Shown one piece after another: positions 5,352-12,142 of a DNA stretch of 13,169 nt. Source of the stretch: an uncultured Dialister sp. (lineage in GTDB: Bacteria; Bacillota; Negativicutes; Veillonellales; Dialisteraceae); contig NZ_UPZP01000065.1 of assembly GCF_900538805.1 (NCBI RefSeq), positions 1-13,169 of the forward strand, read 5' to 3'. The notes beneath the pieces are model-generated. The model was not told the origin of the DNA. It ran no database searches and saw only the letters and a program-made list of their open reading frames with translations. Within the stretch, counting starts at the first letter, position 1, and each line of letters opens with the position of its first letter. The position numbers and the translations under genes were made by a program.

Positions 5352-6632
5352 ATGAATAAGAAATGGACAGCCCTGGTGCTGGCTCTGGGCCTTGCTGCCG
5401 GTATGGCGGGCTGCGGAAATCCGGCAGCTCCTTCCTCCAGGCAGGCAGCTTCCGGTCCTGTGACGGAGACCATGAAGCCCTTCAATGTACATCAGGTGGT
5501 GGCAGCGGACAATGAAAAGGGAAGAACCGTGATGTGGGAAATGCCTGAGAGTAAGGAAAATTCCCTGGAATACCGGAAGAAAGGAACCGACACGATTTAT
5601 ACTGTTCCCGCTTCGGGAAAGGCACTGGCAGGGAACCGGGGCATTAAGAACGGCACCGTTTATACGGCGGAGCTGACCAATCTGGAAAAGGGGACGGCCT
5701 ATGAATACAGGACAAGGGAGGAAAACAGGGTGAGCTCCTGGTATCCCCTTGCCACCGACGATGGCGGCGCCTTCAAGGTCATTGTCACCTCCGACTCCCA
5801 GAGCTCCGATTATTCCGACTGGAAAAACCTCATCCGGCACGCGGCGGATAATCACCGGGACACAGCCTTCATGATTGCCCTGGGGGACCTGGTGGACAAC
5901 GGGGAAGACGAATACCAGTGGCAGACCTGGTTTGACAGCACGAAGGACATTCTCTCCCGCATTCCCGTGGCACCGGCTCTGGGCAACCACGAAGCCTACT
6001 CCCTGGACTGGAAGGAACATATGCCTGACCGCTACCTTACCCATTTCAACCTGCCGGATAATGGAAACAGGGATTTTAAAAACCACTACTATTCCTTCGA
6101 TTGGGGCGATGTGCACTTCACCGTGCTGGATACATCGCTGAACGAAGAAAAAGAGTGGATGCCGGATTTGTATGAAAAAGAAAAGGTTTGGCTGGAAAAG
6201 GACCTTCGGGAAACAAAGAAAAAGTGGAAAGTGGTGCTCATGCACAAGGACCCTCTGCAGTACGGCTTTGCTGATGAAAGCCGGCCACACAGGGAAGAAG
6301 GGTTCTCGGAAGAAGGACAGTACTTTATGCCGGTATTCGATAAATACGGCGTGGACCTGGTTCTTTCCGCCCATCTCCACACCTACCGTGACAGAGGCCA
6401 TATCTACGATTTCAAACGGTCCGACAAAGGCCCGGTGTATGTCATCGACGGTCTTTCCGGCAACGTGCGCTACCCGGGACTCTGGAAAAAGCACGAACTG
6501 GATGAATACGTGGCGCCCCAGCCGGAAACGGACAACTACTCCATCCTGGAAGCATCGGAGGACAAACTGGTCCTCACAGGCTATCTCCCCGACGGCACCA
6601 AACTCCATGAAACAGTGGTGAGGAAGGGGTAG
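5352..6632 (+). CDS. lipoprotein metallophosphoesterase (purple acid phosphatase-like)
   Basis: The 426-aa protein starts with a lipoprotein signal peptide (MNKKWTALVLALGLAAGMAGC) with the likely lipidated Cys21, so it is exported and membrane-anchored. Residues about 45-135 look like a fibronectin-III-type domain (GTAYEYRTR), as in purple acid phosphatases. The calcineurin-like catalytic domain follows with the metal-binding motifs in order: SDSQ (147-150), GDLVDN (178-183), GNHE (211-214), MHKD (297-300) and AHLHTY (340-345). The first motif has DxQ where DxH is usual, a variant seen in bacterial PAP-like enzymes. Substrate unknown; an extracytoplasmic phosphomonoester or diester is likely. 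AAGGAG lies 6 nt before the ATG. The stop TAG is followed at once by a heptamer repeat tract. Confidence 0.88.
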   Translation: MNKKWTALVLALGLAAGMAGCGNPAAPSSRQAASGPVTETMKPFNVHQVVAADNEKGRTVMWEMPESKENSLEYRKKGTDTIYTVPASGKALAGNRGIKNGTVYTAELTNLEKGTAYEYRTREENRVSSWYPLATDDGGAFKVIVTSDSQSSDYSDWKNLIRHAADNHRDTAFMIALGDLVDNGEDEYQWQTWFDSTKDILSRIPVAPALGNHEAYSLDWKEHMPDRYLTHFNLPDNGNRDFKNHYYSFDWGDVHFTVLDTSLNEEKEWMPDLYEKEKVWLEKDLRETKKKWKVVLMHKDPLQYGFADESRPHREEGFSEEGQYFMPVFDKYGVDLVLSAHLHTYRDRGHIYDFKRSDKGPVYVIDGLSGNVRYPGLWKKHELDEYVAPQPETDNYSILEASEDKLVLTGYLPDGTKLHETVVRKG

Positions 6633-6678
6633 GAGATAGAAGATAGACGATAGATGGTAGATGATAGATGATAGATGA
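6633..6678 (+). repeat. GATAGAA/GATAGAT heptamer tract
   Basis: About six degenerate 7-bp units (GATAGAA, GATAGAC, GATAGAT, GGTAGAT) begin directly after the phosphoesterase stop codon. It is the same family as the tract at 4912-4996. Confidence 0.8.
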
Positions 6679-6689
6679 CATTTCAGCTG

Positions 6690-7012
6690 GAAGGAAATCC
6701 CGTAACGCCTTGCGCCCCCTTTAGGGGGAGAGGGCCACGAAGTGGCGCGGGGGTGCACTACGCTGCGAGCCGGAAAGATACTCCACGCTAACCTGACTGC
6801 CAATCGGCAGTCTTCCCGCCTATCGGGATTCTTTAGTGGGCTGGTGGGAGTCACCATTGCCATGTACCGAGATTCTTCGACTGGGGTCAGAATGACCGCT
6901 CCTGCGGGAGGGGAAGCACATAATGCTGCCGCCGCCACAATCTTTCTCATGCCCCCTGAGCGAAGCGAACCACAACCCTTTTATACAACCTGCCGCGGCA
7001 GCGGCGCCCCTT
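6690..7012. repeat. composite intergenic repeat module
   Basis: This stretch has no credible gene. It repeats the order of parts seen at 170-480: CCCGTAACGCC, GCCCCCTTTAGGGG, GGCCACGAAGTGGCGC, GGTGCACTACGCTGC, CTGACTGCCAATCGGCAG, CTTCCCGCC, then the core CGAGATTCTTCG...AGAATGACC (6868-6896). It ends with ACAACCCTTTTATACAACCTGCCGCGGCAGCGGC, shown here in parts: ACAACCCTTTTATACAACC then GCCGC-GGCA-GCGGC, also found at 2748-2780. Confidence 0.65.
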
Positions 7013-7038
7013 TGCGCCCTTGGGGCGCATTTTTATTT
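7013..7038 (+). terminator. terminator overlapping the convergent QueG stop
   Basis: The hairpin TGCGCCC-TTG-GGGCGCA is followed by TTTTTATTT on the plus strand. It can end transcripts from the phosphoesterase gene, 380 nt upstream. Its T-run overlaps the TAA stop (7033-7035) of the convergent QueG-like gene. Confidence 0.65.
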
Positions 7039-7917
7039 CCCGTGCACAATATCCCAGTTTCTAAGGAGCACTTTTTTCCCTCTCCAGGCGAAGGCGTAGT
7101 TTTTATAGGTTTTATCGAAGGAGCGGTTGGAAAGGGAGTCCATCATTTCCCTGGTGAGGGTGGGAATCCGGTTTTCCCGGATTTCAGGGAGCGGCGAAGG
7201 CGGCGCCTTCCGGTTAAAGGGGCAGCAGTCCTGGCAGGCATCGCAGCCAAAGATAAGGGGCGTTCTCCCTATGATGTTTTTTTCTTCTTCTGTGAGTTCT
7301 TCTTTTTTCTGGGTGAGGTAGGATTTGCAGTGCCAGGGATTGAAAGGTTCTTTTCCTATGATTTTTCCGGGGCACGCCTTTTCACAGAGATGGCAGTCAC
7401 CGCAGGAAAGGGTGAGGGGCTTATCGGGAGTAAGGGAAAGGGTGGTGAGGATGGCACCGATGGTGACGTAGGAGCCGTACACCGGATGGATGAGGCAATG
7501 GTTCCTTCCGAAAAATCCCAGTCCCGCCGCGTAGGCCAGCCATCGGTCCACCATGGGGGAGGTGTCTGTCAAAGCTTTGCATTCTGCCTCCGAATACACT
7601 GCTTTCACGGCGATGATGATGCGCTCCATGTACCGGTGGTTTAGGCGGTGGTAGTCCTCCGGCCGGGCGTAGAGGGCAATATTTCCCCTTTCCCGTTCTT
7701 CCGTTTTGTAGGGAAATAGGATGACGAAGAAAGATTCTGCGCCGGGGAGGAGGGCTTCCGGAGACAGCCTTTTTTCTGCCTCCGTCGGCGCAAAGGGCAC
7801 CGGGCCTGCCTGGGAGAGTCTTTCTGAAAGTTCTTCGGAAAAGTGAATGCTGCAGGCGCCGCAGGCGGTAAGGCCCATGGAGCGGGCGGTGTTCATGAAA
7901 AGTGTTTTCGGGTCCAT
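7033..7917 (-). CDS. queG: QueG-like epoxyqueuosine reductase (short form)
   Basis: The 294-aa protein has the QueG order of motifs: ALYARPEDYH (81-90), TDTSP with Asp118 in the place of the catalytic Asp, then AGLGFFGRN (131-139). A double [4Fe-4S] ferredoxin motif follows: C172-GD-C175-HL-C178-EKA-C182-P and C225-DA-C228-QDC-C232-P. QueG reduces epoxyqueuosine to queuosine in tRNA with a cobalamin cofactor. E. coli QueG is about 380 aa; this one lacks the C-terminal HEAT-like extension, so a relative with another substrate is possible. I start it at 7917 (MDPKTLF) because AAAGGAA lies 6 nt upstream; the longer frame to 7953 runs through a terminator hairpin. Its transcription must read through that hairpin or start inside the upstream kinase gene. 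The cobalamin-salvage gene cbiZ lies on the same strand upstream. Confidence 0.75.
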   Translation of the reverse strand: MDPKTLFMNTARSMGLTACGACSIHFSEELSERLSQAGPVPFAPTEAEKRLSPEALLPGAESFFVILFPYKTEERERGNIALYARPEDYHRLNHRYMERIIIAVKAVYSEAECKALTDTSPMVDRWLAYAAGLGFFGRNHCLIHPVYGSYVTIGAILTTLSLTPDKPLTLSCGDCHLCEKACPGKIIGKEPFNPWHCKSYLTQKKEELTEEEKNIIGRTPLIFGCDACQDCCPFNRKAPPSPLPEIRENRIPTLTREMMDSLSNRSFDKTYKNYAFAWRGKKVLLRNWDIVHGK

Positions 7918-7939
7918 GAAAATTCCTTTTGAAATCAAT

Positions 7940-7969
7940 AAAAGCGGCGCCATCCGGGCGCCGCTGCTT
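7940..7969 (-). terminator. terminator after the zeta-like kinase gene
   Basis: On the minus strand AGCGGCGCC / GGCGCCGCT forms a 9-bp GC-rich stem with a 5-nt loop, followed by TTTATT. It lies just past the TAA at 7971-7973 and just before the ribosome site of the QueG-like gene. A T-run on the other side would also allow plus-strand termination. Confidence 0.75.
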
Positions 7970-7970
7970 T

Positions 7971-9011
7971 TTATTTTACCATTCGTTTGGCCAGAAGTTC
8001 ACTGACCCGTTCCGTAGGCATGTCATCGCTGTCGTAGAGAAGGCCCTTGGGACTTTTGATAATGAGCCGGTCCATAAGGTTCTGGCTGATGAGGTCGTTG
8101 GTGGCGGACAGGAAGGCCATGCAGGCCTTGTCGTGATAGTCCTTGGTAATGAGCCTTGAAAGGCCGGGGGCCTTCAGGCGCTGCTGGAGGAAGAGCTGAT
8201 GAATGGCCTTCCAGCTTTCCTTTTTCGGGCAGGCCCGAAGGAGGACGCAGATTTCATAGCCCATGTCCTTCAGATAGGAAATGTAGTCCAGGGTGTGGGC
8301 CACGTTTTCCAAAGAACCTTCCTGAAGAATATGGTACCTGCCTTCAGCGGCCCTCTTCATAGTGAGGTCTGACAGATATTTTCCCTGTTCCATGGAGAAG
8401 CAGGCGCAGTACTGGCCGTATTTCTTCATGAGTTCCCGAAAACGGGGGTGGAAGCCTCGGAAATTGTCACCCATGGACTGGATGATATTTCCGCCGTACT
8501 CTTCGATAATCATGGAAGACATGCGGGTCTTTCCGGAGCCCGGCTGTCCTGCAATGATAAAGGCCATGGGGTGCTTCTGCCCGCCCTTCTTGTTTTCCTT
8601 TATGGAAGGCCACACTGTTTTTTCAAAAAGTGCATCCATTTCAGCGGGGTCGAAAACACTTGCCTTCGCTGCCAGCTGGCGGGAAAACTTGGCGTTCACA
8701 GGACGGAAAATCTGGTCCGCCATGTAGCGGGTTTCTATATTATATGCTTCCTGGAGCATGCCCACCTGGGTGGACATGGGAAGACCGTGTCCCTTGCGGA
8801 GCTCAATGAGTGACATCTCGCGGATGGTGGTGCGCCAGAGACTGTAAAGACGGGACTCATCAGCCCTGTCGATTTCCACTTCATCTTTCATGGTCCAAAG
8901 CAGGTTGTGGATGGTGGTAAAAATCTCCGCATTCACTTCCAGCTGAATTCCCATGGGGGTAATTTCCGCAGATTCACTTAATTCGCTGATTGTCCGCTCG
9001 TCATAGGGCAT
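7971..9011 (-). CDS. zeta-toxin-like kinase with N-terminal extension
   Basis: The 346-aa protein has a C-terminal zeta-toxin/PezT-type P-loop kinase domain: Walker A GQPGSGKT (155-162), the zeta signature GDNFRGFHPRF (181-191) and LQEGSLEN (229-236), which matches the EGT-type motif. A basic stretch LSRLITKDYHDKA (284-296) follows. Zeta toxins phosphorylate UDP-N-acetylglucosamine and poison cell-wall synthesis. About 145 residues precede the Walker motif, mostly predicted helix, and no epsilon/PezA antitoxin gene is next to it. A cis-acting inhibitory domain, as described for E. coli EzeT, is possible; a non-toxic kinase is the alternative. The ATG at 9011 has AAAGGAG about 11 nt upstream, a long gap. 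It has its own promoter and terminator. Confidence 0.8.
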   Translation of the reverse strand: MPYDERTISELSESAEITPMGIQLEVNAEIFTTIHNLLWTMKDEVEIDRADESRLYSLWRTTIREMSLIELRKGHGLPMSTQVGMLQEAYNIETRYMADQIFRPVNAKFSRQLAAKASVFDPAEMDALFEKTVWPSIKENKKGGQKHPMAFIIAGQPGSGKTRMSSMIIEEYGGNIIQSMGDNFRGFHPRFRELMKKYGQYCACFSMEQGKYLSDLTMKRAAEGRYHILQEGSLENVAHTLDYISYLKDMGYEICVLLRACPKKESWKAIHQLFLQQRLKAPGLSRLITKDYHDKACMAFLSATNDLISQNLMDRLIIKSPKGLLYDSDDMPTERVSELLAKRMVK

Positions 9012-9054
9012 AGCCTGACCAACTCCTTTTCAAAATACATATACATTCTTCTCC

Positions 9055-9083
9055 ATCATAACAAAGAGCAGGGGATTTGTCTA
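9055..9083 (-). promoter_or_regulatory. promoter of the zeta-like kinase gene
   Basis: Read on the minus strand, TAGACA (9078-9083) and TATGAT (9055-9060) are 17 bp apart. The start codon is 43 nt downstream of the -10 box. Confidence 0.65.
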
Positions 9084-9089
9084 TGAAAG

Positions 9090-9116
9090 AAATAAAAGGG
9101 CCGACTTTGTCGGCCC
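9090..9116 (-). terminator. terminator upstream of the kinase promoter (probably ends cbiZ transcript)
   Basis: On the minus strand GGGCCGAC-AAA-GTCGGCCC is followed by TTTTATTT. The stem is 8 bp and perfect. It lies 300 nt after cbiZ and directly before the -35 box of the kinase promoter, so it insulates the two genes. Confidence 0.75.
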
Positions 9117-9427
9117 GGGTTCAGAGGGTTCAAAAGGTGCAAAAGGTTCAAAGGGTGGTGGTAGGCGCCCTTCAAAATAAAGGGCGCCAGTATGAAAAAA
9201 TGTACAACCGCCCTTGCGGACGAGGAAAAAGCCATCGAGGCAGCTCCTCCCAGTCGACTGGTATTTACTGGCATTGTTGTCACTTACTGTTTTTACCGAG
9301 ATCCTTCGCTGCGAGGATGACAGTAGGAGGCGGGAAGGTAATCCCGTAACGCTGACTATAAAACTCATCGCCGTCAGGCGATACCTTCCCCTCTGAACCT
9401 TATGAACCCTCTGAACCTTATGAACCC
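9117..9427. repeat. intergenic repeat mosaic downstream of cbiZ
   Basis: No gene is seen. From left to right: a run of GGTTCA/GGTGCA units (9117-9157); a 9-bp hairpin GGCGCCCTT/AAGGGCGCC (9164-9188); the composite module with GACTGGTATTTA and the core CGAGATCCTTCG...AGGATGACA (9297-9322); CCCGTAACGCTGACTATAAA (shared with 450-470); ATCGCC-GTCA-GGCGAT (9367-9382); and an 18-bp unit CTCTGAACCTTATGAACC repeated twice (9391-9427). The last repeat contains the cbiZ stop codon. Confidence 0.7.
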
Positions 9428-10203
9428 TTTTTCTCAGCCCGCAGTTTCCCCAAATCCACTGCCATAGGCGTCATAAGCAGCGGTGATGCGTTCCAGGGGT
9501 GGTCGTATTTCACAAGGCATTCGGTGACTGATTCGTAGGCTGCTTTTGCCAATGCGGCGCCCAGTTCGGAGAAGGGGCCGGCGTCGGTGAAGGAAGGACC
9601 TTCAGGGTCGGTGATGAAGGTGACGCCGTCGGTACCTGTTCCGGTGGCGGGAAGGCCGTTGTTTACGTCGGCAATGCCCAAATCCTGCAGGGCGGCGGTC
9701 TTTCCTTCGGTGAGGGTGATGAGGGCTCTGGCCATAATGCCGTCAGGAAGGCTGCCCTTCAGAAGAACCATCATGTTAATGGTGCCTAAAGGAGCAAAGC
9801 TGCCCGCTTCTTCCCTGTAAAGGGCAGGGGAGGAGGCACGGCAGGCTGTCTTTTCCACGCCGCCGGTGGTGATGGCTTCCACCAGCACCGGCCCGGCCTC
9901 TATGGTTTTACGGGAGTAGAGACTTACGGTGGCGGCGGTGAGGAGGACGGCGCTTTCTTTTGGATTGGCGCCAAGGCTCCTGGCACATCCTTCCAAGTAG
10001 GCCGCCACGGAGCCGCCGGGAAAGTCCTTTTCCGACGGGTAGAACTCTGTGAGCCGGCGGTTTAATGCATAGCGGATGGTCCGAAAGCCGCCGCCATAGA
10101 TAGCGGTGGAGAGGGAGCGGAGGGGCCGCTTTGAGGTAATGAGCAGATTGTCCGGGGATACGGAAAGGTGACATCCCGGAATGGCAAGTTCTATGTATTC
10201 CAT
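9418..10203 (-). CDS. cbiZ: adenosylcobinamide amidohydrolase CbiZ
   Basis: The 261-aa protein matches the CbiZ family (PF01955): YGGGF (36-40), VLLTAATV (86-93), VEAITTGGVEKTACRA (108-123), APLGTINMM (137-145), ITLTEGKTAALQDLGI (162-177) and GLPATGTGTDGVTF (183-196). CbiZ cleaves the side chain of adenosylcobinamide or pseudo-B12 to adenosylcobyric acid, so that salvaged corrinoids can be rebuilt to the cell's own cobamide; it acts in the cytoplasm. Length is normal. AAAGGAG lies 6-7 nt before the ATG. No other cobalamin genes are adjacent and the upstream gap is too short for a full cobalamin riboswitch. The final KGS and stop are encoded by the 18-bp repeat at 9391-9427. Confidence 0.9.
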   Translation of the reverse strand: MEYIELAIPGCHLSVSPDNLLITSKRPLRSLSTAIYGGGFRTIRYALNRRLTEFYPSEKDFPGGSVAAYLEGCARSLGANPKESAVLLTAATVSLYSRKTIEAGPVLVEAITTGGVEKTACRASSPALYREEAGSFAPLGTINMMVLLKGSLPDGIMARALITLTEGKTAALQDLGIADVNNGLPATGTGTDGVTFITDPEGPSFTDAGPFSELGAALAKAAYESVTECLVKYDHPWNASPLLMTPMAVDLGKLRAEKKGS

Positions 10204-10217
10204 GATTTTCTCCTTTA

Positions 10218-10236
10218 GGGAAGCGCTGATTAATTC
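10218..10236. repeat. solo MITE terminal repeat in the cbiZ leader
   Basis: GGGAAGCGCTGATTAATTC is exactly one terminal repeat of the MITE family, with TA at its outer edge and no further element. It lies between the cbiZ promoter and its ribosome site (AAAGGAG begins beside it). It is a remnant of a deleted copy. Confidence 0.7.
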
Positions 10237-10277
10237 TTCCTTAGCATGCGGGATATTGCTGTATATTTATAAAGGTT

Positions 10278-10306
10278 ATTATACTGTAGGTCCCGGTATG
10301 ATTGAA
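10278..10306 (-). promoter_or_regulatory. probable cbiZ promoter
   Basis: On the minus strand TATAAT (10278-10283) lies 17 bp from a weak -35, TTCAAT (10301-10306). The leader is about 70 nt and includes the solo MITE end. The divergent promoter for the gene at 10371 may overlap (TATGAT at 10320-10325) but has no clear -35. Confidence 0.5.
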
Positions 10307-10370
10307 GTGAATCCGAAAATATGATACCATGTAACTGAATTTATGTCAGTGTAAGAGACAAGGAGATTTC

Positions 10371-11714
10371 ATGGTTATTATTCCCTATATAGTGCTTGCT
10401 GCGGTGGCAGCGCTTTTCTTTGCGGTTTCTTATTTCGTTATCTGCGGTTTTCCTCTGAAGTCAAAGAAGAAGGAAGAACCGGAAACAGGCGGGGAAAAGA
10501 AGGAAAATATCCGGCCGACAGAAGAAAAGAAGCCCTCCTTTCTTCATAAGGCGAAGAAGGTGGACGATTCTACCCAGATTATCCCTGTGAAACCGAAGCG
10601 TCCTTCTCCTGTGCGTTTTGATGAGGAAGAAGAGGAAAAGACAAAAGTATTCACAAGAAAGGATTTTGGCGAATCCAAAGGGCAGGATGCTTTTTCTGCT
10701 TCCAGTGCCAAGAGTCCGTTCCCTCCGGAACCGGAGCCCTATGTGTTTAACGCGGCGCCGGACCTCAATTCTCTGGAGGAATATTTCGTCCGTCATTTCC
10801 TGAACCGCTACGGTGCGGTGTCATCTACGGTGGAGCAGGATACCCGCCGGGTGACCCAGCATCTCATCGAAGGACTCCACATGAAGAACAGGGAAGCGGT
10901 GGATACGCTGACCCACATTATGGTGCAGGAGGCTATGCAGAATGCCCAGCGCACTTATGTGATGATGCCTACGCCTACGGTTTTGGAAATGGTAACCGAT
11001 GCCTTTTCCGATGTGGCAAGGGGCAGCCGTTCCGACACGAAGACCATACTTGCCTACGATGCACTGAAGGCCATGCCCCGCATGGAGGAAAGTGAATTCC
11101 ATGCCCTGGCGCTTCTCCTCATTTTCCACTATTCCCGGAATACGGACAATGTGGATGCCGAGCATTTGAGAAAATATGCGGAAAAGTATATTACCCCCTT
11201 CCTTTACAAGCTGCCTGATGAGTACACAGGCTACCAGCAGCTGGAATATCTGCACTGCGTGTCCCTGGCCAATAAGGACATTCCCTTCGGTCAGGTGCTC
11301 CATGATTCCTATCCTTTGATTTTTGCTTTCCGGGGCTGCATGAAGAGCGAGCTGGCTTCGGTGTATGGCGCCTGGCCGGAAGGAACCCTGGTGCCCAGTC
11401 TGTATAATTCTTATATCAAGCCGGCGGCGGTGGATGAATCTACCCTGTCGGGCCTCTTTGACGACATGGGCCTGGATGATGAGGTGACAAGAAGAAGCGT
11501 ATTGGCGCTGGTGGAATCCCGTCCTGTGAATTATGACAGGAAGGAAATGGGATATATTCTGGGCAGGGTATCTCCGGATCTGGAGAAACTGCAGAATATC
11601 TGGGATAACAGCATGATCCGCCGTTCTTCCCTGACCCTTATGGGCATGTATATTGCCAAAATCTGCATCCGTGAAACCATTGGGGAAGATTTCGACCTCA
11701 GCCACTGGATGTAA
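10371..11714 (+). CDS. membrane-anchored protein with charged linker and helical domain, unknown function
   Basis: The 447-aa protein has one N-terminal membrane helix (residues 3-27). Next comes a lysine/glutamate/proline-rich disordered linker (about 28-130) with an acidic run FDEEEEEKTKVF, and then a large predicted helical domain (about 133-447). Most of it is therefore probably cytoplasmic. Parts of the domain (QEAMQNAQRTYVMMP, FHALALLLIFHYSRNT, YTGYQQLEYLHCVS) recall from memory the LPO_1073/Vpar_1526 family of unknown function, which has a Veillonella member; that match is unverified. AAGGAG lies 6 nt before the ATG. It is a single-gene unit closed by a strong terminator. I cannot assign a function. 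Confidence 0.8.
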   Translation: MVIIPYIVLAAVAALFFAVSYFVICGFPLKSKKKEEPETGGEKKENIRPTEEKKPSFLHKAKKVDDSTQIIPVKPKRPSPVRFDEEEEEKTKVFTRKDFGESKGQDAFSASSAKSPFPPEPEPYVFNAAPDLNSLEEYFVRHFLNRYGAVSSTVEQDTRRVTQHLIEGLHMKNREAVDTLTHIMVQEAMQNAQRTYVMMPTPTVLEMVTDAFSDVARGSRSDTKTILAYDALKAMPRMEESEFHALALLLIFHYSRNTDNVDAEHLRKYAEKYITPFLYKLPDEYTGYQQLEYLHCVSLANKDIPFGQVLHDSYPLIFAFRGCMKSELASVYGAWPEGTLVPSLYNSYIKPAAVDESTLSGLFDDMGLDDEVTRRSVLALVESRPVNYDRKEMGYILGRVSPDLEKLQNIWDNSMIRRSSLTLMGMYIAKICIRETIGEDFDLSHWM

Positions 11715-11768
11715 CTCTACGATAAAAACTGCTTCCTTGGGCCGGTTGGCTTTGGATTGGGGATATTC

Positions 11769-11800
11769 AAAATCTGCCGCCCTGCGGCAGATTTTCTTTT
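11769..11800 (+). terminator. strong rho-independent terminator
   Basis: AAAATCTGCCGC-CCT-GCGGCAGATTTT forms a 12-bp perfect stem with a 3-nt loop, followed by CTTTT. It lies 55 nt after the membrane-anchored protein gene. The A-run/T-run symmetry makes it possibly bidirectional. Confidence 0.9.
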
Positions 11801-11855
11801 GCCTAAAGAGCCCATGGAACGGGGGAAATGGATTTCATTTCCCCATGATTGATTA

Positions 11856-12015
11856 TGGAAGCACTGATTCATTCGCAGAATCGAATTTCATAAGTATTTT
11901 TATCCAATCGACCTCATCAGTCTCCTTAAATAGCTCGCTATTCGCGTCGACTTATTCCTTGCATTGAATAAAAACACAAGAATGAAATCCGATAACGATT
12001 TAATCAGCGCTTCCC
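11856..12015 (-). mobile_element. complete MITE-like palindromic element
   Basis: This 160-bp copy is inverted relative to 1050-1210. It runs from TGGAAGCACTGATTCATTCG (first G changed to T) to ACGATTTAATCAGCGCTTCCC. The core matches CTCCTTAAATAGCTCGCTAT. Confidence 0.8.
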
Positions 12016-12023
12016 AAGGAATC

Positions 12024-12102
12024 CCATGACGAAGCAGTGCATACAATTTCTTATGAAAGTAAATTCTATATGTATGAATGAATCGGTGAATCGGTGCTTC
12101 CC
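12024..12102 (-). mobile_element. half MITE directly after a complete copy
   Basis: CATGACGAAGCAGTGCATA to CGGTGCTTCCC matches the reverse complement of the left arm at 13053-13118, with extra bases near the tip (GAATCGGT duplicated). It has no second arm. The region just upstream of the LysR gene, including any promoter, therefore lies within or beside MITE sequence. Confidence 0.65.
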
Positions 12103-12130
12103 TGAAAATTACCAATCAGAAGGAGCAGAA

Positions 12131-12142
12131 ATGCTGAAATGA
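12131..12142 (+). CDS. possible three-codon leader ORF overlapping the LysR start
   Basis: ATGCTGAAATGA encodes M-L-K-stop. It starts 5 nt after AGGAG (12121-12125), the ideal distance, whereas the LysR ATG at 12139 is 13 nt away. The stop and the LysR start overlap as ATGA. Ribosomes may initiate on the mini-ORF and re-initiate on LysR. It may instead be chance. Confidence 0.3.
   Translation: MLK

Noticed and set aside
5319..6950. Long antisense frame of 543 codons on the minus strand
   Set aside because: It is the shadow of the phosphoesterase gene, is rich in improbable residues and runs through repeats at both ends.
6742..7644. 300-codon plus-strand frame
   Set aside because: It lies in the repeat module and antisense to the QueG-like gene, has no ribosome site, and its composition is typical of a shadow frame.
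9012..9417. Missing epsilon/PezA antitoxin gene upstream of the zeta-like kinase
   Set aside because: Only a promoter, a terminator and repeat mosaic lie there; no supported open frame is found.
10204..10370. Cobalamin riboswitch upstream of cbiZ
   Set aside because: The gap is about 165 nt, shared with a divergent gene and partly filled by a MITE remnant; no B12-box-like sequence was seen.
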